DNA from: HRBIN12 sp035762085
GTDB lineage: Bacteria; Actinomycetota; UBA4738; HRBIN12
Assembly: GCA_035762085.1 (NCBI GenBank)
Contig: DASTPT010000045.1
Coordinates: 1-37,286 of the forward strand
Direction of reading: 5' to 3'
DNA length: 37,286 nucleotides
In this document: positions 14,232 to 22,053 of the stretch, piece by piece
How positions within the stretch are numbered: position 1 is the first letter of the stretch
Layout: every line of letters starts with the position of its first letter
The notes under the pieces: model-generated
Database searches by the model: none
Told to the model about the DNA's origin: nothing
The model's input: only the letters and a program-made list of their open reading frames with translations
Translations under genes and position numbers: made by a program

Positions 14232-14977
14232 GTCAGTTCCTTCCACCAGTCTTCGTCCACGATCTCGATGTCCACGTCGGCCCGCGCGTCGGCGAGCCAC
14301 CCGGCGAACAGCTGGTTCCGACGCTCCTCCAGCAGCTCCGTCCGGAGCGAGGAGCGGACGGCGATGAAGGGCAGCGGGACGCCGTCCACGCCCTCGTAGG
14401 TCTCGCGGTTCTCCCGGTAGTACTCGCGCAGCTCGGCGCCGCTCACCTCGGCATCGGCCGTCACCTGCCGGTACACGTCGCCGTTGAGGATCTGCATCCA
14501 GATCCGGCGCTCGAGCTCGGGGTACGTGAGCCCCTGGTCGTCGAGCCAGGCGTCGAAGTCCTGAGGCGAGCCGGACAGCTCCCGCACGCGCGCCAGGGTG
14601 TCGGCGACCTCGCCCCTGGTCACCACGATCCCGGCCGCCTCGGCCGCGGCGCGGATCAGGCGATCCTCGACCAGCGAGGACATGACCGCGTCGGGCCAAT
14701 CCTCCCCCATCACGTCCTCGATCTCCCCGTGCAGGCTCGACAGGCCGGCGATCCGCAGCTCGGCCTCGGTCAGCGTGATGGGGTCGCCATCGACCCTGGC
14801 GATGACCGGGCCCTGCAGGGTCATGGGCACGAACGGCTGGTCGCGCTGCGGGTCGACGGCCGGAGCCGTCGCCCCTGGACGGAGCGCGAGCACGGCACCG
14901 GCGGCGACGCCGACGAGGAGCGCGAGCGCTGCGAGGAGCACCGCGATCCGCCCGGCGAGGCTCTGCGGCGTCCTCAC
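14228..14977 (-). CDS. SurA N-terminal-like chaperone without PPIase domain
   Basis: The 249-aa protein has an uncleaved signal or anchor helix (about 10-32), then a helical domain like the N-terminal part of SurA/PpiC proteins: VIARVDGDPITLTEAELR, VMSSLVEDRLIRAAAEAAGI, and the later ELREYYRENRETYEG. In SurA/PpiC a parvulin domain normally follows that last helix; here the chain passes directly to a short C-terminal helix resembling the SurA closing segment. It is probably an extracytoplasmic chaperone without isomerase activity. The GTG start overlaps the stop of the nine-heme cytochrome (GTGA), tying it to cytochrome production. Confidence 0.8.
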   Translation of the reverse strand: MRTPQSLAGRIAVLLAALALLVGVAAGAVLALRPGATAPAVDPQRDQPFVPMTLQGPVIARVDGDPITLTEAELRIAGLSSLHGEIEDVMGEDWPDAVMSSLVEDRLIRAAAEAAGIVVTRGEVADTLARVRELSGSPQDFDAWLDDQGLTYPELERRIWMQILNGDVYRQVTADAEVSGAELREYYRENRETYEGVDGVPLPFIAVRSSLRTELLEERRNQLFAGWLADARADVDIEIVDEDWWKELT

Positions 14978-15852
14978 GGTCGAACCCCCACCGAGGGGAG
15001 TGGCTTGGGCTGCAGCGGGTTGACGCTGGTCACCGCGTGGCAACGGTCGGCGCACCACGTCGCGGTGTGGCAGGCGTAGCAGTCGCCGCCGAGCGCGGCG
15101 TCGGCGTGGGTCGTTGCCCAGCCGAGTGGATGGCCGTTGTCGTGGCAGCTCTCGCACGTGGTGTCCTCGTGGCACGAGCGACACGTCCGCCCGTCCTCGC
15201 CGCTGAACGCCCCGACATCGATCAGCGGCTCGGTCGCCGCGGCGTCGAAGGCGTCCTTCGGGTGACACACGTCGCACCGGGTGGAGGCGTCCCGGGGTGC
15301 GCCGAGCTGATAGAAGTGCGGCAACGAGCCGGGCGGGTGACAGTAGCTGCAGCGGTCCTGCTGTCGGACCTCCGCGTGGCACTCCTCGCACACGGCCTCG
15401 CGCGGGCGGGGCGGGCTTGGGTGCGGGTTCGTCGGGTGGCACGTCTCGCATGCCACGCCGATCTCGGCGTGGAGCGGATGGTCCATGTAGACGCCGAACC
15501 GCCGGGTCGTCGCATAGTCCTCGTGACAGTCGACACAGGCGGTGAACTCGGGCTCGCTCTGGGGAACGTCGGGCCCCCGCCAGAGCGGCGCGATCCAGTC
15601 GTCGAACCAGTGCTCGACCGCCTGCGCGGTCCGTGCGCGGACGCCCGGCTTCCGTTCGGAGCCCTCCCATGCGCGCTCGGCCGATGCGGCGACCGACTCG
15701 AGGCGCTCGCCGGTCGACGGTGAGACGAACACGGCAACGACGAGCGCCGCCTCGGCGAGCAGGATCACGACGATGACCGAGAGCAGGACGAGCAGCCCTC
15801 GGCGGCTCCGGCGCCTCGGCTGGTCGCTCATCGGTCCTTCACCGTCGCTCAT
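14974..15852 (-). CDS. Membrane-anchored multiheme cytochrome c (nine motifs)
   Basis: The 292-aa protein has a membrane helix (about 20-43) with the rest outside the membrane. It carries eight CXXCH heme c sites (CVDCH, CETCH, CEECH, CSYCH, CDVCH, CRSCH, CESCH, CYACH) and a ninth site near the C-terminus written CADRCH, a CX3CH variant. Many extra His residues are available as distal ligands. Two starts are possible, residues 1 and 8; the first overlaps the upstream cytochrome stop (ATGA) and is preferred. It should be an electron carrier facing the cell wall and belongs to a run of four cytochrome genes. Confidence 0.92.
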   Translation of the reverse strand: MSDGEGPMSDQPRRRSRRGLLVLLSVIVVILLAEAALVVAVFVSPSTGERLESVAASAERAWEGSERKPGVRARTAQAVEHWFDDWIAPLWRGPDVPQSEPEFTACVDCHEDYATTRRFGVYMDHPLHAEIGVACETCHPTNPHPSPPRPREAVCEECHAEVRQQDRCSYCHPPGSLPHFYQLGAPRDASTRCDVCHPKDAFDAAATEPLIDVGAFSGEDGRTCRSCHEDTTCESCHDNGHPLGWATTHADAALGGDCYACHTATWCADRCHAVTSVNPLQPKPLPSVGVRP

Positions 15853-16916
15853 ACGTAGAGATCCTGTTCACGATGGACCTGGTGCTTCGCGTGGCAGTCG
15901 GTGCAGTCACGGCGCGGGTGGCACAGCAGGCATGGACCCGTCCCGGCGTCCTGGAGGTCGCGCCAGTGCTCGCCCATCCACCGGACGTCGTGGGGGATCT
16001 CGGCGCCGTGGCAGCCCTCGCAGAACGTCGGGGCGTGACAGCCCTGACACGTATCGGGGCCGAGCTCGATCTGGGTAGGGCCGTGGGTTTCGATCCAGTC
16101 GTCGGGGTGCGGGTACGTCTCGCGCAGATGACACGTCTCGCAGAAGTCCGTCTCGTGGCACTCGTTGCACGATCCAGGGTCCGAGGCGACGTCGGTCCCG
16201 TGCGTCTGCACGTACAGACGGGGGTGGACCTGGCCCTCTGCGAGCTCGTCCACCGGCCGATCGAACCCGGGCAGACGCAGCGGCGGGTGCGAGACGTCGC
16301 CGTGGCAGGAGGCGCAGTCGTCGGCGCCCTCGTGCGCGGCCGCGAGCTCCGGCGTCGCGGTGAGGTCGTCGTGGCACGAGACGCAGGACCGGGGATCCAG
16401 CACGCCGTGCGCGACGTCCCAGCCGGTGAACTCGTCGATCGTCTCGCGGGCGAGCGTCGGGATGTAGCGGAGCGCGCCGAGCACCCCCGAGAACCCCGTG
16501 TGGCAGGACAGGCACGACACGTTCGCGTGCACCGAGCGGTCGGATGCCTGGACCGCGGGCTCGACCTCGTGGCACGAGGCGCAGAACGCGTCCGACGTGG
16601 CGACGCGGTTCCACCCGACGAGGAACAGCACGACCGCGAGCGCGCCGCCGAGCACGACGAGAACACGGAGCGCCCGGTGCTCCGGTGGGCCCGGCCCGGA
16701 CGTGTCGATCTCGTCCTCGGCGTCCGCGACCCCGTCCTCGATCGGCTCCTCGGCCTGCGCGTCGCGGTCGAGGCCGAAGATGCCGAGGTCGTCCGGCTCC
16801 TCGCCGGTCGTGCCGGCCTCGGGCTCCAGGCCCCCGGCCTCCGGCTCGAGAGCCCCGGGCTCGGGCTCGAGACCCTCGTCCCGCCGCTCGTCCTCCGGCC
16901 GATCGTCCGCGTCCAC
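15849..16916 (-). CDS. Membrane-anchored decaheme cytochrome c, NapC-like start
   Basis: The 355-aa protein has an unusual acidic cytoplasmic N-terminus of about 75 residues with a repeated LEPE(P/A)G unit, a membrane helix (about 84-102), then ten CXXCH motifs. The first two, DAFCASCH and NVSCLSCHTGFSG, resemble the NapC/NirT quinol-dehydrogenase start. Later ones occur as close pairs (CNECHETDFCETCH, CQGCHAPTFCEGCH, CLLCHPRRDCTDCH) separated by PHP-rich loops. It probably moves electrons from the membrane to more distal cytochromes. The start is GTG at 16916 with GGGAG upstream; the stop overlaps the next cytochrome (ATGA). Confidence 0.92.
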   Translation of the reverse strand: MDADDRPEDERRDEGLEPEPGALEPEAGGLEPEAGTTGEEPDDLGIFGLDRDAQAEEPIEDGVADAEDEIDTSGPGPPEHRALRVLVVLGGALAVVLFLVGWNRVATSDAFCASCHEVEPAVQASDRSVHANVSCLSCHTGFSGVLGALRYIPTLARETIDEFTGWDVAHGVLDPRSCVSCHDDLTATPELAAAHEGADDCASCHGDVSHPPLRLPGFDRPVDELAEGQVHPRLYVQTHGTDVASDPGSCNECHETDFCETCHLRETYPHPDDWIETHGPTQIELGPDTCQGCHAPTFCEGCHGAEIPHDVRWMGEHWRDLQDAGTGPCLLCHPRRDCTDCHAKHQVHREQDLYV

Positions 16917-16934
16917 GCGTGCGTCTCCCGTCCG

Positions 16935-17255
16935 CTACTTCCCGCCGCCGTTCGTCGACCCCGCGTCCTTGCCGTCCTCGGCCCCGGTCGCCCCGGTGGC
17001 CCCGCCGATCTCGGGGTGTCCGGACGGCAGCCCGCCCTGGATCTGCTCGTCGCTCAGCGGCGGCGCCGTGATCTGCCCGGTCGTGTCCCCGCCGACGACC
17101 GCCGTCGATGGCTCCTCGTACAGCGCCGTGACGAGGATCCCCGCGCCGAACGCCAGGGCCATGAAGAGCACGACGAGCCACAGCTCGATCTGCAGTCGCA
17201 GGACGGCGCCGAGCCCTTCGCGGGATCTCGTGTCGTCGTTCGGTCCGTCGGTCAT
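16935..17255 (-). CDS. Small single-pass membrane protein in cytochrome operon
   Basis: The 106-aa protein has a charged N-terminus, one membrane helix (about 22-45) and a Gly/Thr/Ala-rich tail with GATGATGAEDG-type triplets. There is no heme motif. It has a strong ribosome-binding site (GAGGAGGCG) and sits between two decaheme cytochrome genes with 16- and 18-nt gaps. I do not recognise a family; it may be a small subunit or assembly factor of the cytochrome complex. Confidence 0.75.
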   Translation of the reverse strand: MTDGPNDDTRSREGLGAVLRLQIELWLVVLFMALAFGAGILVTALYEEPSTAVVGGDTTGQITAPPLSDEQIQGGLPSGHPEIGGATGATGAEDGKDAGSTNGGGK

Positions 17256-17271
17256 CGTTCGCCTCCTCGTC

Positions 17272-18177
17272 TCACCCGCCCGACGGGCTGGGTTCGGCCG
17301 TCGCGGACGGTTCGGGCAGTGCGGTCAGCAGGGCCTCGTCGGGGGCGAGGTCCTCGTTCGTGAAGTCCTCGGGTCCCTGCCGGTGGCAGGTCCGGCACGT
17401 CTCGGTGGCGTGGCACTGGAAGCAGTTCTCGGCCCCCCGGTCTCCCACGACGGTCGGGTGCCACTCCACCCACGTCGAGGTCTCGGGGCCCTCGGGGTGG
17501 TGGCACGAGTCGCACGTGTCGCGTCGCACCAGCGGCTCCCGAGGGTGGCAACGATCGCACAGCGCCGCGTCCTCGAAGAACAGCTCGGCGTGCGTGAGGT
17601 CGGTGAACCCCTGCGGATGCGGCAGCTCGAGTCCGTGGCACTCGTTGCAGAACTCCTGCTTGTGGCACGTCGCGCAATCGAACGGGTCCTCGAGCGCGGA
17701 CTCCGAGTGCAGCTCGGGCAGCCACGCGTCCGCGAAGTGCGACTCCGGCTCCGGGTTCATGTTCGCCGGGTGACACAGGTTGCAGTCGCCGGGGGCGCGC
17801 GCCTCCGCCTCCAGGCTGTGGCACTGGAAGCAGGTGACCATCGTCGGGCGGTTCGTCCGATCGGGCTCGTGCGTGTTCGCCACGTGGCACGCCGCGCAGT
17901 CCGAGACGCCGATCGTGAAGTGCTGCTCGTGCGTGAACAGCAGCGTCGGGCGCTCGCCGGCGTTGAACGACTTGTCCAGGTCGCCGTGGCAGTCGCTGCA
18001 GTCGAGGAACGTGGCGGCCGTCGAGACGACCGGGACCGGGGTCGGGGTGGCGCTCCCCTCGTCCTCCTGGCGCATCACGCCGACGAGCAACAGCGCGACG
18101 ACGATGGTGAGCACCGCCGGCACCGCCATCACGGCCCCGAACCTGCGCGGTCTCCTCGTCGAGCCTTCCTCGTCCAC
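17272..18177 (-). CDS. Membrane-anchored decaheme cytochrome c
   Basis: The 301-aa protein has a membrane helix (about 14-35) and then ten CXXCH motifs (CSDCH, CAACH, CFQCH, CNLCH, CATCH, CNECH, CDRCH, CDSCH, CFQCH, CRTCH). Several sit in the close-pair arrangement CXXCH-x4-CXXCH (CATCHKQEFCNECH, CFQCHATETCRTCH), as in the neighbouring 355-aa protein, so the two are probably paralogues. The tail after residue 270 is Pro/Ser-rich and could cross the wall or serve as a linker. The start is GTG with GAGGAGG upstream. It is predicted to carry electrons outside the membrane. Confidence 0.92.
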   Translation of the reverse strand: MDEEGSTRRPRRFGAVMAVPAVLTIVVALLLVGVMRQEDEGSATPTPVPVVSTAATFLDCSDCHGDLDKSFNAGERPTLLFTHEQHFTIGVSDCAACHVANTHEPDRTNRPTMVTCFQCHSLEAEARAPGDCNLCHPANMNPEPESHFADAWLPELHSESALEDPFDCATCHKQEFCNECHGLELPHPQGFTDLTHAELFFEDAALCDRCHPREPLVRRDTCDSCHHPEGPETSTWVEWHPTVVGDRGAENCFQCHATETCRTCHRQGPEDFTNEDLAPDEALLTALPEPSATAEPSPSGG

Positions 18178-18186
18178 GGGACCTCC

Positions 18187-18912
18187 TCATCCGCCACCGG
18201 CGGCGGTCTCCCCTTGCACGTCGGTGGGGGGGACCGGACCGGGCGGGCCATCGCGGTGACAGATCTCGCAGTCCGTCGGCGCGACCTCTCCGTTGTGGCA
18301 TTTCATACACGTGTCCATCGTCGGGAAGGTCTGCGAGCCGAGCGGCACGGTCTCGAGGTGCGCGACGGTCGAGTGGCAGTTCATGCACTTGCCGCCGTTG
18401 TCCATGATGTGGAAGTGGCTGACGCTGATCTGCGTCTCCGGGTTCGTCGTGAAGGGTTCGTCGAGGATGTCCTCGTGGCACCGCAGGCATGACGCGTTCG
18501 GCACCGCCGCGTTGAACGAGTCGTCGTCGAAGTCGCCGCGGATGAAGTTCGCCACGACCTGCAGGCCGGCGATCTTGCCGCCGACGAAGCCGAAGAACCC
18601 CGGCGCCGTGTGGCAGGTCTCGCAGTTGACGTCCTGGTGCGGCGAGCGCTCCCAGGCCGCCACGTACTTGTTCATCACGTGGCAGCGGTTGCAGAAGTCG
18701 GGCTGCGAGGTCCACCAGAAGCTGAAGACCGAGAGCAGGAGGAGCCCGCCGCCGACGACGCCGAGCATCCCCGCCGAGAGCACGATGTAGCGCTTCCGCC
18801 GCCCTCCGCCTTCTCCCTCTGGGGTCACCGCCGCGTCCTCCTGCAGGCCCTCCGCCTCGGCATCGGATCCGCCTTCGGCCGGGGCTCCTCGCTTGCGCCG
18901 GAAGATGCTCAT
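18187..18912 (-). CDS. NapC/NirT-like hexaheme cytochrome c
   Basis: The 241-aa protein has a basic and acidic cytoplasmic N-terminus (about 60 residues), a membrane helix (about 45-67) and six CXXCH sites (CNRCH, CETCH, CLRCH, CMNCH, CMKCH, CEICH). The first two with QPDFCNRCHVMNKYVAAWERSPHQ match the quinol-oxidising NapC/NirT/NrfH fold, where the first heme may have an unusual axial ligand; Met in CHVM is a candidate. It could receive electrons from menaquinol and pass them to the decaheme proteins encoded next. Its ATG overlaps the hemA stop (ATGA). Confidence 0.92.
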   Translation of the reverse strand: MSIFRRKRGAPAEGGSDAEAEGLQEDAAVTPEGEGGGRRKRYIVLSAGMLGVVGGGLLLLSVFSFWWTSQPDFCNRCHVMNKYVAAWERSPHQDVNCETCHTAPGFFGFVGGKIAGLQVVANFIRGDFDDDSFNAAVPNASCLRCHEDILDEPFTTNPETQISVSHFHIMDNGGKCMNCHSTVAHLETVPLGSQTFPTMDTCMKCHNGEVAPTDCEICHRDGPPGPVPPTDVQGETAAGGG

Positions 18913-20231
18913 CGCGCCGCCTCCGCCGACCCGCCGGCGTGCGCCGACGCCGCGGCCTCGTCCCCGTCGATCCCGAAGAGCCACCGCGCCGCCTGGAGCA
19001 GGAGGTCGTCGCCGCGGGCGGATGCCTCCTTCGCGCGGACCGTCGGCGTGTGCACGACCTTGCGGACCGAGCGCCGGATCGCGTGCTCGACCGCCGCACG
19101 CTGCCGCTCGTCGAGCCCGGGGATCCTGGCGGCGGCGGCCGCTTCATGCTCGGCGACCTCGCTCGCGCGGGCCTGGATCGCCGCGACGACCGCGTCGGCG
19201 GGCTTGGAGCGGAACCAGGCCACGCACTTCTCGGCCTCGATCAGCGCGACCTCCTGCGCGGCGCCGATCTGCGCCTCCTGGCCGCCGGGAACGGTGTACC
19301 CGTCGCGGTCCAGGCGCGACAGGTCGAACAGGTCGAAGCCGTCCTTCCCGCCGTCGAGCGCCGCGGTGTCGGGGTGCACGTTCCTCGGCAGACCGAGGTC
19401 GACGACGGCGAGCGGGCGCCCGCCGCGGGCCGCCACGATCCGCGCGAACTCGGCGGGGCCGAGGAGCGACTCGGTCGCGGACGTTGCGAAGACGGCGGCG
19501 TCCGCGCCGACCAGCGAGTCCTCCACCGCGTCGAGGGCGAGGGTGCCGGCGTCGAACTCATCGGCGAGCTCCTCGGCCGCCTCGGGCCTCCGCGCCGCGA
19601 CCAGGACGTCGGCGCCAGCGTGCGAGAGCGCCCGAACCGACGCCGTTGCCATCCTGCCGTTGCCGACCACCACGACCTCGCGACCCTCGACGCCCCCGAG
19701 CTTCGCCGCGATCGCGCGCACGCCGGCGCGCGGGAACGACTCGCGCGCCCGCGCGAGACCCGTCGTCGAGCGCGTGCGCTTGCCCGCCTCGAGGGCCCAC
19801 CGGAACAGGCCGTGGAGGTGCGGACCGACGGCGCCGTGCGCGACCGCGGTCTTGTACGCGGCGCGGACCTGGCCCTGGATCTCGGACTCACCGGTGATCA
19901 TCGAGTCGAGGCCCGCCGTCACGGCGAAGAGGTGGCGGATGACGTCGTCGCCCGTCAGGACGATCGACCTCGAGCGCGACCACCCGATCGGCAGCCCCTT
20001 GAGGTCCTCGAGGAACAGACGGATCTGCTCGGCGGCCGCGTCGGGGTCCTTGGCCCACGTGTAGATCTCGATCCGGTTGCAGGTGGACAGGACCAGCGCC
20101 TCGCGCACGTCCGGCGCACGCAGCAGGCAGGGGAGCGCCTCGGCGAGCTCCTCCGGGCGGATCGCGGCCCGCTCGAGGTCCTCGAGCGGCACGTCCCGGT
20201 ACCCGATCGCGAGGGCGAGCAGCGCCATCAC
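18909..20231 (-). CDS. hemA: Glutamyl-tRNA reductase
   Basis: The 440-aa protein makes glutamate-1-semialdehyde from Glu-tRNA, the first step of heme synthesis by the C5 route. It has the catalytic Cys in LSTCNRIEIY (near residue 50), the GESEIQGQVRAAY segment, the NADPH-binding stretch VVVVGNGRMA, and the C-terminal dimerisation helices. The length is normal. The usual partners hemC, hemD and hemB are absent; instead it lies between an Rrf2 regulator (GTGA overlap) and the NapC-like cytochrome (ATGA overlap). Either the GTG at 20231 or the ATG at 20228 may be the start. Confidence 0.95.
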   Translation of the reverse strand: MMALLALAIGYRDVPLEDLERAAIRPEELAEALPCLLRAPDVREALVLSTCNRIEIYTWAKDPDAAAEQIRLFLEDLKGLPIGWSRSRSIVLTGDDVIRHLFAVTAGLDSMITGESEIQGQVRAAYKTAVAHGAVGPHLHGLFRWALEAGKRTRSTTGLARARESFPRAGVRAIAAKLGGVEGREVVVVGNGRMATASVRALSHAGADVLVAARRPEAAEELADEFDAGTLALDAVEDSLVGADAAVFATSATESLLGPAEFARIVAARGGRPLAVVDLGLPRNVHPDTAALDGGKDGFDLFDLSRLDRDGYTVPGGQEAQIGAAQEVALIEAEKCVAWFRSKPADAVVAAIQARASEVAEHEAAAAARIPGLDERQRAAVEHAIRRSVRKVVHTPTVRAKEASARGDDLLLQAARWLFGIDGDEAAASAHAGGSAEAAR

Positions 20232-20737
20232 GCACCACCCCCCGCGGCGGGATCAGGCGTCCGCACGCGGCGATCCCGCCCGTTCCCGGGGTCCTCGCGC
20301 ACGAGCTCGTCGACCGCCACGAACGTGGGGGCGAAGCCCGGCGCCTCCGGCTCGGCCAGGAGCTCGGCGAAGGTGACGTCGAGCGCCTCGCGGAGCCGCG
20401 CCTGCGCCTCGCACAGGTACGGGTACGCCGGACACGTCCCCACGTGCGTGCAGCGGTCGGGCGACAGGAGGCACTCGTTGATCCAGAGCGGTCCCTCGAT
20501 CGCCTCGATCACCTGCAGGAGCGTGAAGTCCTCGGTGGCCTTGGCGAGCGAGATCCCGCCGCCCACGCCGCGTCGGGTCGCGAGGATGCCGGCCTTCGCG
20601 AGGGACTGGACGATCTTGCCGAGGAACGTCGGCGAGATCCCCTGCACGCGCGCGACCTGCGCCGCGCTCGTGCGGCCGCTCCGCGCGACCTCGACGACGC
20701 AGCGGACCGCGTAGTCCGCCTCACGGGTCACGAGCAC
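20228..20737 (-). CDS. Rrf2 family regulator with four-cysteine cluster
   Basis: The 169-aa protein begins MLVTREADYAVRCVVEVA, a classic Rrf2 opening, with the wing RRGVGGGISLAK near residue 55. Cysteines at about 89, 96, 102 and 109 (C-x6-C-x5-C-x6-C) suggest an iron-sulfur cluster or thiol switch. It is fused by GTGA overlap to hemA within the long cytochrome operon, so it probably links heme and cytochrome production to oxygen, nitric oxide or iron-sulfur status. The start is GTG, about 9 nt after GGGAGG. A Pro/Gly/Arg-rich tail follows the domain. The operator is unknown; the ccmE upstream region is the first place to look. Confidence 0.9.
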   Translation of the reverse strand: MLVTREADYAVRCVVEVARSGRTSAAQVARVQGISPTFLGKIVQSLAKAGILATRRGVGGGISLAKATEDFTLLQVIEAIEGPLWINECLLSPDRCTHVGTCPAYPYLCEAQARLREALDVTFAELLAEPEAPGFAPTFVAVDELVREDPGNGRDRRVRTPDPAAGGGA

Positions 20738-20756
20738 GAGCGCTCACCTCCCCGGC

Positions 20757-22046
20757 TCATCGGGACCTCCCCCCGGTCGCACCCGCGCCCTCCGCGCGGA
20801 GGAGCCGGTCCTTGGCCGCGACGCGCAGCCGCTTGTAGGTGCGTTCGTCCAGGAGCCCGCGCTCGAAGCTCAGGTCGAGGGCCGCGATCTCCTCCACGAT
20901 GAGGTCGGCGTCCTCGCCCGAGGGCTCGGCTGTCCGGCCGTTGCCGCGGGGGGCCGCCGCCTTCGTCGTGCGCTGACCGTTCGCCTTCGGCGGGACGGCG
21001 TGCGCCTTCGCCTTGGCGGGCCGAGCGGCGGAGCGGGCGGTCGGTCGCCGGCTCCGTCGCCTGGACCGGCGGATCGCCACGGCGACGAGCCCGCCAACCA
21101 GCGCCACGCCGGCGACGGCCAGCAGGATCCACAGCGCCGTGTTCGTCGTCCCCGACTCCACGGCGTTCTGCGACATCGAGACCTCGATCGTCGTCCCCGC
21201 GGCCACGTCCTGCGCCGCGTACACCTGGTAGGTGACCGTCCGCCCGTCGACCTCGTCCTGGACCGTCCCCGCGCGCCGGAGCGCCGTTGCGGAGACCGAG
21301 ACGTCCTGCGGGACGAACAGCTGCACGCTCGTCGTGGGGAACGGGGTCGTGAGCGTCATCGAGGACAGGGGCGGGGAGCTGAAACGGACGGTCGCGGTCG
21401 AGTCGCCCGGCACGATCGGGGCGTCGGACACGTAGGTCTGCCCCACGACCTCGCCCGGGTTCTCGAGGAACGTCCCGAGGTACTGCAGGTTCGTGGCCCC
21501 CGTCGGCAGCGGCACGGAGACGACGCCGTCATCGCCGGCGCCCTCGCCGACGTAGGCGGTGTCGCCGCCGTTCGCCCACGCGAAGTCGTGCTGGACGCCC
21601 ACCCCCGAGTCCTCGCGGTCGATCCAGACGATGTAGTCGGTCAGCACCACGTCCGCGGGGTCGGTGGTCGGCTCCCACACGGTGAGGGTCTGTTCGACGG
21701 TCTGACCGGCAGTGAACGCGGCGGCTGCCGACCGGTACACGGCGCCCTCGTACCGGACGGAGAGCTGGTAGCCCGCCACGTCGGCCGCGAGGTCGTCGAA
21801 CGCGAAGCGCCCCCTGGCGTCCGTCGTGGCGGACGTCGTGCCGAGGTCCGCGTCCGCCGAGAAGAGTTGGAGCGTGACCTCGACCTCGGCCACCGGCGCG
21901 TCCGTCGTGCCGTTCACCACGCTGCCCTCGATCGAGCCGGGCGTCTGCGCCATGGCGCTCGGTCCTGCGGCGAGCGCCGCCGCGGCGACCAGGGTGGGCA
22001 GGGCGAGGCGGAGCACCCGCGAAGCCCGTCGCATGTCCTTCGTCAT
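20757..22046 (-). CDS. Secreted carboxypeptidase-regulatory-like membrane protein
   Basis: The 429-aa protein has a signal peptide (residues 1-34, ending AMAQ), a carboxypeptidase-regulatory-like beta domain (about 37-110, starting GSIEGSVVNG), a second beta-rich region to about 295, a membrane helix (about 304-326) and a basic cytoplasmic tail. The tail ends with LDLSFERGLLDERTYKRLR, close to a stretch in the adjacent 161-aa protein. The layout suggests an envelope protein that senses or scaffolds from outside to inside. It lies 7 nt after the zinc-ribbon gene in the ccm run. I cannot assign a function; a CcmH/CcmI-like role is possible by position only. Confidence 0.82.
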   Translation of the reverse strand: MTKDMRRASRVLRLALPTLVAAAALAAGPSAMAQTPGSIEGSVVNGTTDAPVAEVEVTLQLFSADADLGTTSATTDARGRFAFDDLAADVAGYQLSVRYEGAVYRSAAAAFTAGQTVEQTLTVWEPTTDPADVVLTDYIVWIDREDSGVGVQHDFAWANGGDTAYVGEGAGDDGVVSVPLPTGATNLQYLGTFLENPGEVVGQTYVSDAPIVPGDSTATVRFSSPPLSSMTLTTPFPTTSVQLFVPQDVSVSATALRRAGTVQDEVDGRTVTYQVYAAQDVAAGTTIEVSMSQNAVESGTTNTALWILLAVAGVALVGGLVAVAIRRSRRRSRRPTARSAARPAKAKAHAVPPKANGQRTTKAAAPRGNGRTAEPSGEDADLIVEEIAALDLSFERGLLDERTYKRLRVAAKDRLLRAEGAGATGGRSR

Positions 22047-22053
22047 CTGCCGT

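Noticed and set aside
11975..15079. A 1034-codon plus-strand frame across the NHL, TPR and SurA-N genes
   Set aside because: Its composition is unlike a folded protein (long Arg/Pro runs), and it is antisense to three well-supported genes with overlapping starts and stops.
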